Positions 28,429 through 37,476 of a DNA stretch of 64,000 bases are shown here, piece after piece; the first letter of the stretch is position 1, and the number at the start of each line of letters is the position of its first letter. The stretch spans positions 186,001 to 250,000 of the forward strand of contig NZ_JACXAC010000004.1 of the NCBI RefSeq assembly GCF_014699055.1, read 5' to 3'. Origin of the DNA: Hymenobacter armeniacus (lineage in GTDB: Bacteria; Bacteroidota; Bacteroidia; Cytophagales; Hymenobacteraceae). The position numbers and the translations under genes were made by a program. The notes beneath the pieces were generated by a model, which saw only the letters and a program-made list of their open reading frames with translations, had not been told where the DNA came from and did not search any database.

Positions 28429-29280
28429 TTAATAGAACAAACTGAGGGCGGCCTGCGCTACGGCAGTGCTTACGGGCTCGTCAAATGCCTCAGCCACTGA
28501 GGGGTCGCTCACGAAAGTGAGGCGCAATACGCTCAGCAAGGAGGCAAAGGGCACCAGAACGCCGGCCTGTTGCTCTTGCGCAAGATTGTCTTCGCCGCCG
28601 GTAGCGGCCGTGGCCAGCACCTGGGCCGCTGCCGGCCGCGCAATGGCGGCATCGGTGGCACTGGGCCAGCTTTTCACGGCCACGCCGCGGTTGCGGCGCA
28701 GGGTGCGCACGTGGGCCGAGTGCTCGGCTTCTACGGCCACTATGCTCAGGGCCGCTTTGTAGAGCTTGGGGTCGTAGGAGATGTTGAACACCTGGCTCCG
28801 GTAGAGGCGGGCGCTCAGGTCTTCGAGCTGCTGCGCCAGGGCCAGGAAATCGTCGTAGGCCGTAAGCACGTTGGGAAACAGCACGGGGTTGCCAGGTACG
28901 TTGCGCTGCCCGCTAAAGTCGAAGGTGGGCATGGCGGGCATGATGGCGCCGCTGTCCTGCAGGGCCTGCGTGAACAAGGCCACGTGCTGCGTCTGGTGAC
29001 GCAGGATGCGCTGGAAGTCGGGAACCTGCGCCGCCGGAATCAGGCTGGTGTTAGCCAGCGCCCGGGTATAGAACGCCGACACCAGCCGCTCGAGCAGCAG
29101 GAGCTGGGTCAGGGCGTCGAGGGAAGTGTCTTTGGTTTCGGCGGCGGCGGGCAGGGCCGCGCCCAGGCCCAGGGGCAGCGCGGCCACGGCGGCCCGGCCT
29201 AGCTGCTGAAACAAGGCCCGACGCGGCGCTGCGGCGGCGGGGGCAGACGCTACGTGGTCAAGAATGGACATCAGCTTCAT
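28429..29280 (-). CDS. Exported ferritin-like protein (pair 1, second gene)
   Basis: A 283-residue ferritin-like (Ferritin_2-type) protein starting at ATG 29280. A hydrophobic segment with a preceding RRALF region (~20-50) suggests export. The four helices are recognisable, but the metal-binding pattern is partly altered: helix 1 LLLERLVSAFYTRA keeps one Glu, helix 2 has RHQTQH instead of KHExxH, helix 3 QQLEDLSARLY is intact, helix 4 reads VEAEHSAH. It overlaps the upstream gene by four bases (ATGA), so the two are translationally coupled. Relatives include proteins named desiccation-related; any iron chemistry here is uncertain. Confidence 0.85.
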   Translation of the reverse strand: MKLMSILDHVASAPAAAAPRRALFQQLGRAAVAALPLGLGAALPAAAETKDTSLDALTQLLLLERLVSAFYTRALANTSLIPAAQVPDFQRILRHQTQHVALFTQALQDSGAIMPAMPTFDFSGQRNVPGNPVLFPNVLTAYDDFLALAQQLEDLSARLYRSQVFNISYDPKLYKAALSIVAVEAEHSAHVRTLRRNRGVAVKSWPSATDAAIARPAAAQVLATAATGGEDNLAQEQQAGVLVPFASLLSVLRLTFVSDPSVAEAFDEPVSTAVAQAALSLFY

Positions 29281-30020
29281 AGGACGGGAACGGGCAAATT
29301 GGCGACGGAAATAACGTAAGGAGCGAAAAACGGCGCCAGGGCGGTGTTCACCTCTACCGGAGTCTTCGGCTTGAGCTGGCCGGCGGCGTTCACCACGTCG
29401 TCGTTGGCAAACGAGCCGGGCGCGAGCAGGTCGCGCACCACGGCGGCGTGCCGGGCCTGCACCGAGGCGGCCTTCAGCAGCAGCACGCGTTGGTAGGGGT
29501 TGCTGCTGGTCAGCAGCGGCACCATCACCGGGTACGTGGCCGCGGCCAGGTCTTCGAGCTGCTGGGCCGCGACCAGCACCCCCGCCCGCGTGGTGAGCGT
29601 GAACGAAGTGAGCTTGAAGGCAAAATCGGTGGGGAAAAGCTGCGCCGCCTTGGTGGGGTCGAGGTAGTTGGGGTCGAGGATGAGGTGGAGCAGCTCGCGG
29701 TAAGCCACCTCGTGGTCGCGCAGGTCCGAAAAAATGGCGCGCTCGGCGGTCGTCAGGTCGGTAGGCGGCGTTTCGTATATCTTCTGGTACAGCGTGGCCT
29801 TCGCCAGCGCCAGCAGGTAGAGGGAATACAACAGGCCGTTGTCGCCGGCGGGCAGCGTTATCAGGTTCGGGTCGGGGAGCACGGGCTCCGGGGTCGAGGT
29901 GTCGCACCCCGTGGCAGCTACCAGCGCCACCGTGGCGGCAGAAGCTGCCGAAACCCGCAAAAAACCGCGCCGTCCCAGCGGCTGGGCCCGCCAGGCAGGC
30001 GAGAAAGAGTGTTCAGACAT
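29277..30020 (-). CDS. Exported ferritin-like lipoprotein with degenerate metal site (pair 1, first gene)
   Basis: A 247-residue protein (ATG at 30020) with a twin-arginine-like signal GRRGFLRVSAAS ending at a lipobox (VAATGC), so it may be exported folded and lipidated. The four-helix ferritin-like core is present, yet several ligands are lost: helix 1 LALAKATLYQKI has no Glu, helix 2 has DHEVAY without the second His, helix 4 has VQARH with Gln for Glu; helix 3 LEDLAAATY is kept. It probably no longer holds a normal di-iron site and may be a structural partner of the next gene's product. Confidence 0.85.
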   Translation of the reverse strand: MSEHSFSPAWRAQPLGRRGFLRVSAASAATVALVAATGCDTSTPEPVLPDPNLITLPAGDNGLLYSLYLLALAKATLYQKIYETPPTDLTTAERAIFSDLRDHEVAYRELLHLILDPNYLDPTKAAQLFPTDFAFKLTSFTLTTRAGVLVAAQQLEDLAAATYPVMVPLLTSSNPYQRVLLLKAASVQARHAAVVRDLLAPGSFANDDVVNAAGQLKPKTPVEVNTALAPFFAPYVISVANLPVPVL

Positions 30021-30116
30021 GCGTAGTTAAATCAATCGGCCGGCCCGAAACCTCGGGCCACGAGCTACTGCAAAGGTACTCGCTACCTGTTCAATGGTTG
30101 CAAAGGCCCAAAAAAC

Positions 30117-30148
30117 AAAGCCGGTTCCGCAACAGCGAAACCGGCTTT
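30117..30148 (-). terminator. Intrinsic terminator
   Basis: AAAGCCGGTT and AACCGGCTTT form a hairpin followed, on the minus strand, by TTTGTTTTTT. It ends the transcript of the ferritin-like gene at 30185 and separates the two ferritin-like pairs. Confidence 0.88.
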
Positions 30149-30184
30149 ATCAGCAAAACATGTTCAGGGCCGTGGCCCGGCAAC

Positions 30185-31033
30185 TTAAGCGCCAATCAGG
30201 CCGCCAGCGCGCGAGTTGTCCGTCACCTCAGCGGGCGTCAGGATTTCGTCGAACGAGGCCGCGGCATCGGCCGCCGAATACGTGGTGTTCGGGGTGATGG
30301 AGTTGGCGGCAATGAGGTTCACGTTCGATTGCGTGGTGTTGCTTTCGGGAATGGCGCCGGTGTAGTGGGGCTGCGAGTCGAGGTCGCCGGTGCCCGTAAT
30401 CCAGGGCGTCTGGTTGCGCATGTAGCGGATGTGGGCCGCGTGGCGCGCTTCCACCGAGTGAATTTGCAGCGCAGACTGCAGGGGATTGATGGTGCCGATG
30501 CCGGTGATGGTGACGTCGGCTAGGCCCAGCAAGTCGCCGGCGCGGCCTTTGTAGGCCCGCACGCCGGTGTCTTCCAGCAATTGTGCCACCTGCAGCTGCG
30601 CCGCAAATGACGTGAGCGAAGCAAACGTGGCTGATTTGAACGTGACGGCCGGCGTGGGCGTCCCGCCGATGCCGGTTACCACGGCCTTCAGCAGGTTCAC
30701 GTGGGCGGTTTCGTGCTTGGAAATCTGACGGATGGCGGCCTGCGCAGCGGCCGACGCCGTGGAGAAGTACGGCGAGGCAATCATCTTATTGTAAAAGTCT
30801 GCCTCCAGGTACTCCAGCGTCAGGGCGTAGTTGAACACCTCTTTGGGGTCGCCGGCGGTGGTGCCTGCGTAAGCCTTGGTGAAGAACGAAGCCAGCAAGG
30901 CCGGGCCGGCGGCCATTGCGGCGCGCTTGCTCATCGACGTAAGCGAGTTGAATACCGAGCGACGGGTGTCGAGGCGGCCCATTACGTCGGGGTCCACTTC
31001 GGCTAGCTGATTGATTATATTGAAGAAATTCAT
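30185..31033 (-). CDS. Exported ferritin-like protein with intact metal motifs (pair 2, second gene)
   Basis: A 282-residue ferritin-like protein (ATG at 31033). The N-terminus carries DTRRSVFNSL and a hydrophobic stretch (~38-56), probably an export signal. All expected ligand motifs are present: LEYLEADFYNKM, KHETAHVNLL, AQLLEDTGVRAY and SVEARHAAHIRYM, matching a di-iron four-helix bundle. A Thr/Asn-rich C-terminal tail follows. The upstream gene at 31067 is a clear paralogue 33 bases away. A role in iron or peroxide handling in the envelope, perhaps tied to desiccation or oxidative stress, is inferred. Confidence 0.88.
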   Translation of the reverse strand: MNFFNIINQLAEVDPDVMGRLDTRRSVFNSLTSMSKRAAMAAGPALLASFFTKAYAGTTAGDPKEVFNYALTLEYLEADFYNKMIASPYFSTASAAAQAAIRQISKHETAHVNLLKAVVTGIGGTPTPAVTFKSATFASLTSFAAQLQVAQLLEDTGVRAYKGRAGDLLGLADVTITGIGTINPLQSALQIHSVEARHAAHIRYMRNQTPWITGTGDLDSQPHYTGAIPESNTTQSNVNLIAANSITPNTTYSAADAAASFDEILTPAEVTDNSRAGGLIGA

Positions 31034-31066
31034 GGCGAGGATTGATTACGAGTGGAAGGGAATGAG

Positions 31067-31834
31067 CTACGCGTTGACGCCGATGCTGTCGCCGCTCAGC
31101 TTCTCCGTGATGAAGTTCTGGGCGGTATTGAGCACCTCTTTGGGCGTCATGGCCATGTCGAGGCCGGAGGCGGCGGCTACCTGGTCGTCGGCGGCAAACG
31201 AGCCGGGCGTAATCAAGTCGCGGATGTAGGCGGCGTGGCGGGCTTCCACCGACACAATCTGGCCGGCAATGACCAGGTAAGCCGGCGTTTTGATGAGCTT
31301 GCCGGCGCCGTTGTAGGCGGCCACGCCGAGGTCTTCAAACGCTTTGGCCGTGGCCAGAATAGTGGTTTTCGAGTCGAACGTGCCAGCGGGGTACTTCGGC
31401 GTGAGGTTGCGCAGCACCTGCCCGGCCGCATCGCGGGTAAGGGCGGCCTTGAAGAAGTCGCGGTGAATGGCTTCGTGCTTAGCTACTTGTTGGAAATAAG
31501 CAAATTCCGTGGCGCCGAGCAGGCTGGCGCCGTTGGACAGGGCGGCCACTTTGCTATAGAAATCGGCTTCCAGCTGCTCCAGCGCATAGGCGTAGTTGAG
31601 CACGCCCACGTCGCCCGAGCCCAAGCTGATGGAGCCATCAGCGGTGGTGGAGTTGCCGGTGGGCAGGTTGGGTTTCACCGGGTCCGAGTCTTTCGAGCAC
31701 CCGGCCAGCACCAGGGCCGAGGCCCCGGCCGTAGCGCCGGCGTACATGAAGAAGGACCGCCGCTTGATGGGCGTGTACAGCGGCTGAGCGAACGTGGCGT
31801 CGTCGGAGCCGCGGGGCTGGAGATTGTCGGACAT
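31067..31834 (-). CDS. Exported ferritin-like lipoprotein with intact metal motifs (pair 2, first gene)
   Basis: A 255-residue protein starting at ATG 31834 (MSDNLQPRG). The signal region KRRSFFMYAGATAGASALVL ends at a lipobox (LAGC), like the first gene of pair 1. Ligand motifs are complete: LEQLEADFYSKV, KHEAIHRDFF, AFEDLGVAAY and SVEARHAAYIRDL. The gene order (lipoprotein first, longer protein second) repeats that of pair 1, so the four genes probably arose by duplication of a two-gene unit, followed by decay of the metal site in one copy. Confidence 0.88.
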   Translation of the reverse strand: MSDNLQPRGSDDATFAQPLYTPIKRRSFFMYAGATAGASALVLAGCSKDSDPVKPNLPTGNSTTADGSISLGSGDVGVLNYAYALEQLEADFYSKVAALSNGASLLGATEFAYFQQVAKHEAIHRDFFKAALTRDAAGQVLRNLTPKYPAGTFDSKTTILATAKAFEDLGVAAYNGAGKLIKTPAYLVIAGQIVSVEARHAAYIRDLITPGSFAADDQVAAASGLDMAMTPKEVLNTAQNFITEKLSGDSIGVNA

Positions 31835-32095
31835 GGGTGAGAAGGATTTGGTGAAAAATGAATGACGCTTGGGAAAAGGCAAAGCAGTGCCCCCGCGGGC
31901 CAGCGGCCCGTTCTGGAAAGTGAAAACCTGAACCGTGAGGGGAGTTGTGAAGGCAGATACGGTGGGAGAAGCTCAAAAGGATTCAATAGCGCCAAAATTT
32001 CTGTTGCAAGAATCCGGATTTATGATTATACCCTTGACGTACAGCCTGCGATAAAATCCCGATTCCACCGTTTAAACCTACTTTTAGGGGCTGCA

Positions 32096-33652
32096 ATGGC
32101 ACCAACACCTATGGGGAGACTTTTTGGGATATTAGCGTGGCTGTGGTGGCTGGGGGCCGCCGGCCCGGCGGCGGCCCAGCCCGGCCCCCCGCCCCCGGCC
32201 GCACGCCCGGCCCCCGCCGCCGACGTAGTGCTAGTGCCCGGCCCGGCCACGCTGCCGGTCACGGGCACGTTCACGCTGGGCTTCCGGGTGCGCGGTGGCA
32301 CCCCCGACAAGTACTCGGAATTTCCGGAGCTTGAGGGCTTCAAGAAAACCACCAAGGTGCGCATCATTACCACGCGCACGGTGCAGGGCCGCCGCTTCAC
32401 GGATGTCACCATCACCCAGCGCTACGTGCCCTACGGCGAGGGCGAAATCGTCATCAAGCCGTTTCAGATGACCGTGAACGGCGTGGTGCTGAAAAGTGCC
32501 GGCGCCACGGTGCGCGTGGGGCCCGCGCCGACGGCCTCGGCCCCGCCGGCCGCGGCCACGCCCGCCACGGCGCCGGCCCTGACTAAGCCGGCCAACCCCG
32601 CCGCGCCGCTGCAGGCCGTGGGCGACCTCGACAAGCTGTTTGGCAAGCCCAAGCCCGCGCTGTACCAGGACGTGCCCGACCACGCGTTTCTGGCCGTGGT
32701 GGCCGAGCGGCCCAGCGTGTTTGTGGGCGAGGGCGTGCGGGTGGGGCTGTATTTCTACCTCAAGCCCGAAGACCAGGCCCTGCTGGCGTTTCACGACTTC
32801 AACGACCAGCTGCCGCCGCTGCTGCACGAACTGCACCAGCCCACCGCCTGGCAGGAGCCCGGCCCCGACGCCAGCGTGACCCCCGACACCGTGCGCCACC
32901 TGGGCCAGCGCTACCTGCGCTTCCGCCTGGCCGAAAACGTGTACTATCCCCTGACGGCACAGCCCCTGCGCTTTCCGCCCCTGGCCCTGACCATGGTCAA
33001 GTTCAAGGTCTTGAAAAAGCCCGAGGCCGGCCAGGACAACCGCCTGGCCGGCTACAAAACCTACTACGCTCCCGGCGTGGCTGTGCAGGTGCGGCCCCTG
33101 CCCGAAGCGGCCCAGCGCGGCCCCGTACCGGTGGGCAGCTACAAAGTGAAAGAAGCCATCAGCCGGACGCGGTTTCGGGTGGGCGAGTCGTTCACGTACT
33201 CGTTTGGGGTAGAAGGGCAGGGCAACCTGTCGGCGGTGCTGGCGCCGGTGTGGCCCGCCCGGCCCGGCCTGGAGGTGTACGGCCCGGAAGTGCGCGAGGA
33301 GCCGGTGCCGGGCGGCGGGCGCAAGCTGTTTCGCTACCGCCTGGTGGCCCGCCGCCCCGGCGTGCTGCCGCTCGATAGCCTGCTGCGCATTGTGGTGTTC
33401 AACCCCGCCACGGCCCGCTACGACACGCTGCGGCCGGAGCTGCGGCCCCAGGTGCGCGGCGCCGCGCAAGTGGCCACCTCGCTGCCCAAGCCCGAAGACG
33501 ACCCCTTCTACGGCCCCGCCCTGGCCAGCGCCGACACCACCCTGCAGTCGGTGGACGTGTACCGCGACGTGCGCCGCTACGCCCAGTGGCTGCTGGTGGC
33601 GCTGGCCGGGGTGGCAGCGTTTGGCTGGTGGCGCGCCGGCCGGCGGGCGTAG
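32096..33652 (+). CDS. BatD-like protein
   Basis: A 518-residue membrane-anchored protein of the BatD (aerotolerance/oxygen tolerance) family. I place the start at ATG 32096, giving a signal peptide (LFGILAWLWWLGAAGPAAAQ); the frame runs 78 codons further upstream through non-protein-like sequence. Tandem beta-rich domains (FTLGFRVRGGTPDKYSEFPE, RPSVFVGEGVRVGLYFYL, RVGESFTYSFGVEGQGN) precede a C-terminal membrane helix ending GWWRAGRRA. BatD normally works with BatA/B von Willebrand proteins and MoxR. Those partners are not adjacent here, which is unusual. Confidence 0.88.
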   Translation: MAPTPMGRLFGILAWLWWLGAAGPAAAQPGPPPPAARPAPAADVVLVPGPATLPVTGTFTLGFRVRGGTPDKYSEFPELEGFKKTTKVRIITTRTVQGRRFTDVTITQRYVPYGEGEIVIKPFQMTVNGVVLKSAGATVRVGPAPTASAPPAAATPATAPALTKPANPAAPLQAVGDLDKLFGKPKPALYQDVPDHAFLAVVAERPSVFVGEGVRVGLYFYLKPEDQALLAFHDFNDQLPPLLHELHQPTAWQEPGPDASVTPDTVRHLGQRYLRFRLAENVYYPLTAQPLRFPPLALTMVKFKVLKKPEAGQDNRLAGYKTYYAPGVAVQVRPLPEAAQRGPVPVGSYKVKEAISRTRFRVGESFTYSFGVEGQGNLSAVLAPVWPARPGLEVYGPEVREEPVPGGGRKLFRYRLVARRPGVLPLDSLLRIVVFNPATARYDTLRPELRPQVRGAAQVATSLPKPEDDPFYGPALASADTTLQSVDVYRDVRRYAQWLLVALAGVAAFGWWRAGRRA

Positions 33653-33670
33653 TTTTGCGGGGCTTTTCGT

Positions 33671-33758
33671 GGTTGTTAGCTGCTTGGTGCTTGTTGTCGG
33701 TTTGGTAGGCAACGGGCCACGCGAGCCCTGACAACTGACAACAACCAACTGATAACCA
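33671..33758. repeat. Intergenic inverted repeat (TTGTTAG/ACAACTGAC words)
   Basis: GGTTGTTAGCTGCTTGG... on the left and ...GACAACAACCAACTGATAACC on the right pair imperfectly over about 28 bases. The same word family appears at 44898-45021 and 50629-50804. The right end abuts the start of aroC. Confidence 0.75.
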
Positions 33759-33763
33759 TTCTC

Positions 33764-34843
33764 ATGTCCAATACCTTCGGCTCCCTCTTTCGCATCACCA
33801 CTTTCGGCGAGTCGCACGGCGCGGGCATCGGGGTCATCATCGACGGCTGCCCGGCCGGCGTGGCCGTGGACGCGGCCCGCATTCAGGCGGCGCTGGACCG
33901 GCGGCGGCCCGGCCAGTCGGCCCTCACCACCCCGCGCAAGGAAGCCGACACGGTGCACATCCAGTCGGGCCTGTTCGAGGGCGTCACCACCGGCACGCCC
34001 ATCAGCCTGTTCATTCCCAACGCTGACCAACGCTCCGACGACTACTCGCACATTGCCCACGCCTACCGCGCCAGCCACGCCGACTACACCTACGACGTGA
34101 AGTACGGCCGCCGCGACTACCGCGGCGGCGGCCGCAGCTCGGCCCGCGAAACGGCCGCCCGCGTGGCTGCCGGGGCCGTGGCCATGCAGCTGCTGGCGCA
34201 TTTTGGGGTTGAAATTGCTGCCTACGTCTCGGCTGTGGGCGAAGTGGAAGTGCCCGTGGCGTATCAGGAGCTGGATTTTGGCCTTATCGACACAAACCTG
34301 GTGCGCTGCCCGCATCCCGAAACCGCGGCCCGCATGGAAGCGCGCATTCGCGAAGCCCAGGCCGCGCACGACACGGTGGGCGGCGTGATAACGGGCGTGG
34401 CCCGGCACGTGCCCGCCGGCCTCGGCGAGCCGGTGTTCGACAAGCTGCCCGCTGTGTTGGGCCACGCGCTGCTCAGCATCAACGCCGTGAAAGGCTTTGA
34501 GTTCGGCTCGGGTTTCGAGGGCACCAAGCTGCCCGGCTCGGTGCACAACGACGAGTTTTACACCGACGAAACCGGCGCCGTGCGCACCCGCACCAACCAC
34601 AGCGGCGGCAGCCAGGGCGGCATCTCCAACGGGCAGGACATCTACTTCCGCGTCGCGTTCAAGCCCGTGGCCACGCTGCTGCAGCCCCAGCAAACCATCA
34701 ACGACCAGGGCGAGGCCATCACGCTGGTGGGCCGCGGCCGGCACGACCCCTGCGTGCTGCCCCGCGCCGTGCCCATCGTGGAAGCCATGACCCAACTGGT
34801 GCTGGCCGACCTGCTGCTGCGCGCCCGGGCCAACCGGTTATAG
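33764..34843 (+). CDS. aroC: Chorismate synthase
   Basis: A 359-residue chorismate synthase (ATG at 33764), the FMN-dependent last step of the shikimate pathway. Family signatures are [16 protein letters not shown] near the N-terminus, [17 protein letters not shown] in the middle and [15 protein letters not shown] towards the C-terminus. Length is normal. The gene stands alone between an inverted repeat and an AT-rich spacer; no other shikimate genes are nearby. Confidence 0.97.
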   Translation: MSNTFGSLFRITTFGESHGAGIGVIIDGCPAGVAVDAARIQAALDRRRPGQSALTTPRKEADTVHIQSGLFEGVTTGTPISLFIPNADQRSDDYSHIAHAYRASHADYTYDVKYGRRDYRGGGRSSARETAARVAAGAVAMQLLAHFGVEIAAYVSAVGEVEVPVAYQELDFGLIDTNLVRCPHPETAARMEARIREAQAAHDTVGGVITGVARHVPAGLGEPVFDKLPAVLGHALLSINAVKGFEFGSGFEGTKLPGSVHNDEFYTDETGAVRTRTNHSGGSQGGISNGQDIYFRVAFKPVATLLQPQQTINDQGEAITLVGRGRHDPCVLPRAVPIVEAMTQLVLADLLLRARANRL

Positions 34844-35043
34844 CCGAGGTTACTTTATTATATAAATAAATTTGTTTATTTGATGAATTAATTTCATTTT
34901 TATGTCGGCGTGCTGTTGCATTCCGGCCAAGTTGCCTTGAGTAGAGAAAGAAAGGCAAGAAGCGCGCAACGTAGCTGCCGGGCAACCAGTGGCCCTTGGT
35001 TTGGCTGTCGTTACTCGCTCACTTTTCTATTTCTATCAACGCC

Positions 35044-36669
35044 GTGACTCCCCAACCATCTACCCCCGTACGCCGCCTTCTGGTGGTCGTTCCCGGACTG
35101 CGTGGCAAAGCCGTGCAGTGGGAAGATTTTAAATCGGTGGCCCAGGCCCAGCCTGGCCACGCGCAAGACGAGTGGCTGTTTTATGAGCACGGCGCGACCC
35201 CGTTTAGCCGCGAGGGCGTGGCGGTGCTGGCCCAGCGGCTGCGCGACCGCATCCGCAACAGAGCAGAAGTGCAGGGGCTGCCCGATGAAATCTTGTTGCT
35301 GGGCCACAGCCTGGGCGGGCTCATCGTGCGAGAGGCCTACCTGGCCGCCGTAGACGCCACGTATGAGGGGGAAGAGGTCGACGCTTGGGCCCGCAAGGTC
35401 ACGCGCATCATCTTGTTTGCCGCGCCCAACCAGGGCGTGGTGGTGCCCGGCGCCAAACTCTTCGGCGTGGTGCCTTTTCTGGGGCTGGCCCGCTGGCTTT
35501 CGCCGCTGCTCGACGACACGGTGCAAGGCGCCGATTTCATCAGCAACCTGAAAATTGGCTGGCTGCGGTATTTCCGCCGCACGCCCCCCAGCCAGCAGCC
35601 CGTGGTGCTGCAATTGCTCGGCGACGCCGACAGCATCGTGGATGAATCGGAAAGCCTCGAAGTAGAGCAGCTGCCCACCGGCGAACAGCGCCGGCTGAGC
35701 GGCGCCACCCACAGCAACGTGCACCGCTGGGACTGGCTGCCCGCGGGCAGCGAGCGGGAGGACTACAAGCGCATGCTGATGCACTACACCTTCGAGCACC
35801 AGCCGTCGGACGCGCCCTCGGCCAAGCAAGCGGAGCGCAATGCCGTCCAAAACGTGGTGTTCGTCATGCCGGGCATTCGCGCGCTCAACCCCGACTGGAC
35901 CACCCAGCTGCGGGACGTGCTGAAGCGACCAGACACGGACGTGCGCATCGGGAACTACGGATACTTTTCGGCGGCCAAATTCCTTCGTTCCGGCGTGCGG
36001 CGTGCCAACACCCGCTGGTTTAAAAACAGCTACAGCGACGCGCTGGCGCAGTACCCCAACGCCAACTTTCATTTCGTGGGGCACAGCAACGGCACCTACA
36101 TTTTGGGCGAGAGCCTGCGGCGTTTGCCCAACATGCGCTTTCAGCGCGTGTACCTGGCGGGCACGGTGTTGCCGGTCGATTATCCCTGGGGAGAATTGTT
36201 TAAAAAACACCAGGTGGAAACGTTGCGCAACGACAAGTCCTGCGCCGACTGGCCGGTGGGCATTTTGTGCCGGGTGATGAACAAGGTATTGGGCATCCGC
36301 GACGTGGGCACCGGGGGCATCGAAGGCTTCCGGGGCGCCTATAGCGGCAAGCAGGTGCAGGAATACGCCTACTTTTCGGGGGGCCACGGCGCCCCGTTGG
36401 AAGTGGGAAACCATCGCAGCATCTCGCAGTACATCAACAACGCCGACCCAAACGAGCCCGACAGGACGGCGTTTGTGGGTGAAATTTCGCCCGCGGTGAA
36501 CTGGGGCGGCCGGCTGGCCCCGGCGCTGGTGGTCCTGTTGCTGGCGGCGGCGGCGGTGTGGGTGGGATGGGGACTGGTCACGGGCGCCACCCCCGCAGAA
36601 CGGTTTGGGCCTTTGGTGACGGTGCTGGCCGCGACCATCGTCGGATATTTTGCGCTGGACAAGGTGTAG
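35044..36669 (+). CDS. Membrane-anchored protein with two alpha/beta-hydrolase domains
   Basis: A 541-residue protein (GTG at 35044; a TTG at 34996 would add 16 residues). The first domain (~10-250) starts RRLLVVVPGLRGKAVQWEDF and has the nucleophile elbow LLGHSLGGLIV with Ser in GxSxG, plus a late GATHSNVH that may give the catalytic His. A second domain (~265-470) repeats the layout: VVFVMPGIRALNPDW, then FHFVGHSNGTYILGE, and a GGHG segment. Two C-terminal membrane helices (~500-540) anchor it. I know no family with this tandem form. Preceded by an AT-rich 200-base spacer, it has no obvious operon partner. Confidence 0.8.
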   Translation: MTPQPSTPVRRLLVVVPGLRGKAVQWEDFKSVAQAQPGHAQDEWLFYEHGATPFSREGVAVLAQRLRDRIRNRAEVQGLPDEILLLGHSLGGLIVREAYLAAVDATYEGEEVDAWARKVTRIILFAAPNQGVVVPGAKLFGVVPFLGLARWLSPLLDDTVQGADFISNLKIGWLRYFRRTPPSQQPVVLQLLGDADSIVDESESLEVEQLPTGEQRRLSGATHSNVHRWDWLPAGSEREDYKRMLMHYTFEHQPSDAPSAKQAERNAVQNVVFVMPGIRALNPDWTTQLRDVLKRPDTDVRIGNYGYFSAAKFLRSGVRRANTRWFKNSYSDALAQYPNANFHFVGHSNGTYILGESLRRLPNMRFQRVYLAGTVLPVDYPWGELFKKHQVETLRNDKSCADWPVGILCRVMNKVLGIRDVGTGGIEGFRGAYSGKQVQEYAYFSGGHGAPLEVGNHRSISQYINNADPNEPDRTAFVGEISPAVNWGGRLAPALVVLLLAAAAVWVGWGLVTGATPAERFGPLVTVLAATIVGYFALDKV

Positions 36670-36745
36670 CCCCATTGCCGGGCTGCCCGGGCGCGAGTCA
36701 ATCAATGTAGGTACATTTGCAACCTCTAGCGCCGCGTTGCGGTTG

Positions 36746-36753
36746 TACCTTTG
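36746..36753 (+). promoter_or_regulatory. Bacteroidota -7 element upstream of the NifU-like gene
   Basis: TACCTTTG matches TAnnTTTG, 47 bases before the ATG. A second match, TACATTTG at 36712-36719, lies 26 bases further upstream and could be an alternative promoter. Confidence 0.6.
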
Positions 36754-36800
36754 CCGTTGCAAACGCGTCAAGCTTTCTCCTTGATTTTAAGCCCCCAGCC

Positions 36801-37400
36801 ATGTCTGTTTCCATTTATGCCGAAGCTTCTCCCAACCCGGAGAGCATGAAATTTGTCCTCAACAACAACCTGCTGGCCGATGGCGTGAGCGTGGACTACC
36901 CCAACGTGGAAGCCGCCGCCAATTCGCCGCTGGCGCAGGAGCTGTTCAATTTTGACTACGTGGGCCGCGTGTTTATCGCCCAAAACTTTGTCACCGTCAC
37001 CAAAACCCAGCCCGAGCTGGGCTGGACGCAGCTCATCCCCGAGCTGCGTCAGTTCCTGAAGAGCTACGTGGAAGCCGGCGGGCCCATTTTCACCGTCGAC
37101 CCCGCCGCCGAGCAAAAGGCCGCCCAGGCCGCCACCGCCGGCGACCCCACCCAGCAGGAAGGCCAGATTGCCCAGAAGGTCATCGACCTGCTCGACAACT
37201 ACGTGCGCCCCGCCGTGGAGCAGGACGGCGGCAACATCACCTTCAAAAGCTACCACGAAGGCGTGGTGACCGTGAACCTGCAGGGCTCGTGTTCCGGCTG
37301 CCCCTCGGCCACCGTTACGCTGAAATCGGGCATCGAGAACCTGCTCAAGCGCATGGTGCCCGAGGTGCAAAGCGTAGTGGCCGAAGGCGTGATGGTGTAG
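36801..37400 (+). CDS. NifU-like iron-sulfur scaffold/carrier protein
   Basis: A 199-residue Nfu-type protein (ATG at 36801). The N-terminal Nfu_N domain (~5-95) contains EASPNPESMKFVLN; after an Ala/Gln-rich linker the C-terminal NifU domain (~120-199) has DNYVRPAVEQDGGNITF and the cluster-binding CSGCPS. Such proteins carry 4Fe-4S clusters to apo-enzymes. Two TAnnTTTG elements lie upstream and a strong terminator follows, so it is probably monocistronic. Confidence 0.94.
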   Translation: MSVSIYAEASPNPESMKFVLNNNLLADGVSVDYPNVEAAANSPLAQELFNFDYVGRVFIAQNFVTVTKTQPELGWTQLIPELRQFLKSYVEAGGPIFTVDPAAEQKAAQAATAGDPTQQEGQIAQKVIDLLDNYVRPAVEQDGGNITFKSYHEGVVTVNLQGSCSGCPSATVTLKSGIENLLKRMVPEVQSVVAEGVMV

Positions 37401-37423
37401 TCCTCGAAGCCACGCAAGTACAA

Positions 37424-37459
37424 GAAAAAGGCCCGCTGGAGTGTTCCAGCGGGCCTTTT
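37424..37459. terminator. Bidirectional intrinsic terminator
   Basis: AAAAAGGCCCGCTGG and CCAGCGGGCCTTTT pair around AGTGTT, between the convergent NifU-like and DUF5777-type genes. Confidence 0.92.
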
Positions 37460-37476
37460 GCATGGCGGCCAGTTGT

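Noticed and set aside
32231..34795. An 854-codon minus-strand open frame across batD and aroC
   Set aside because: It is antisense to two clear genes and the intergenic repeat, with low-complexity His/Gly/Val composition.
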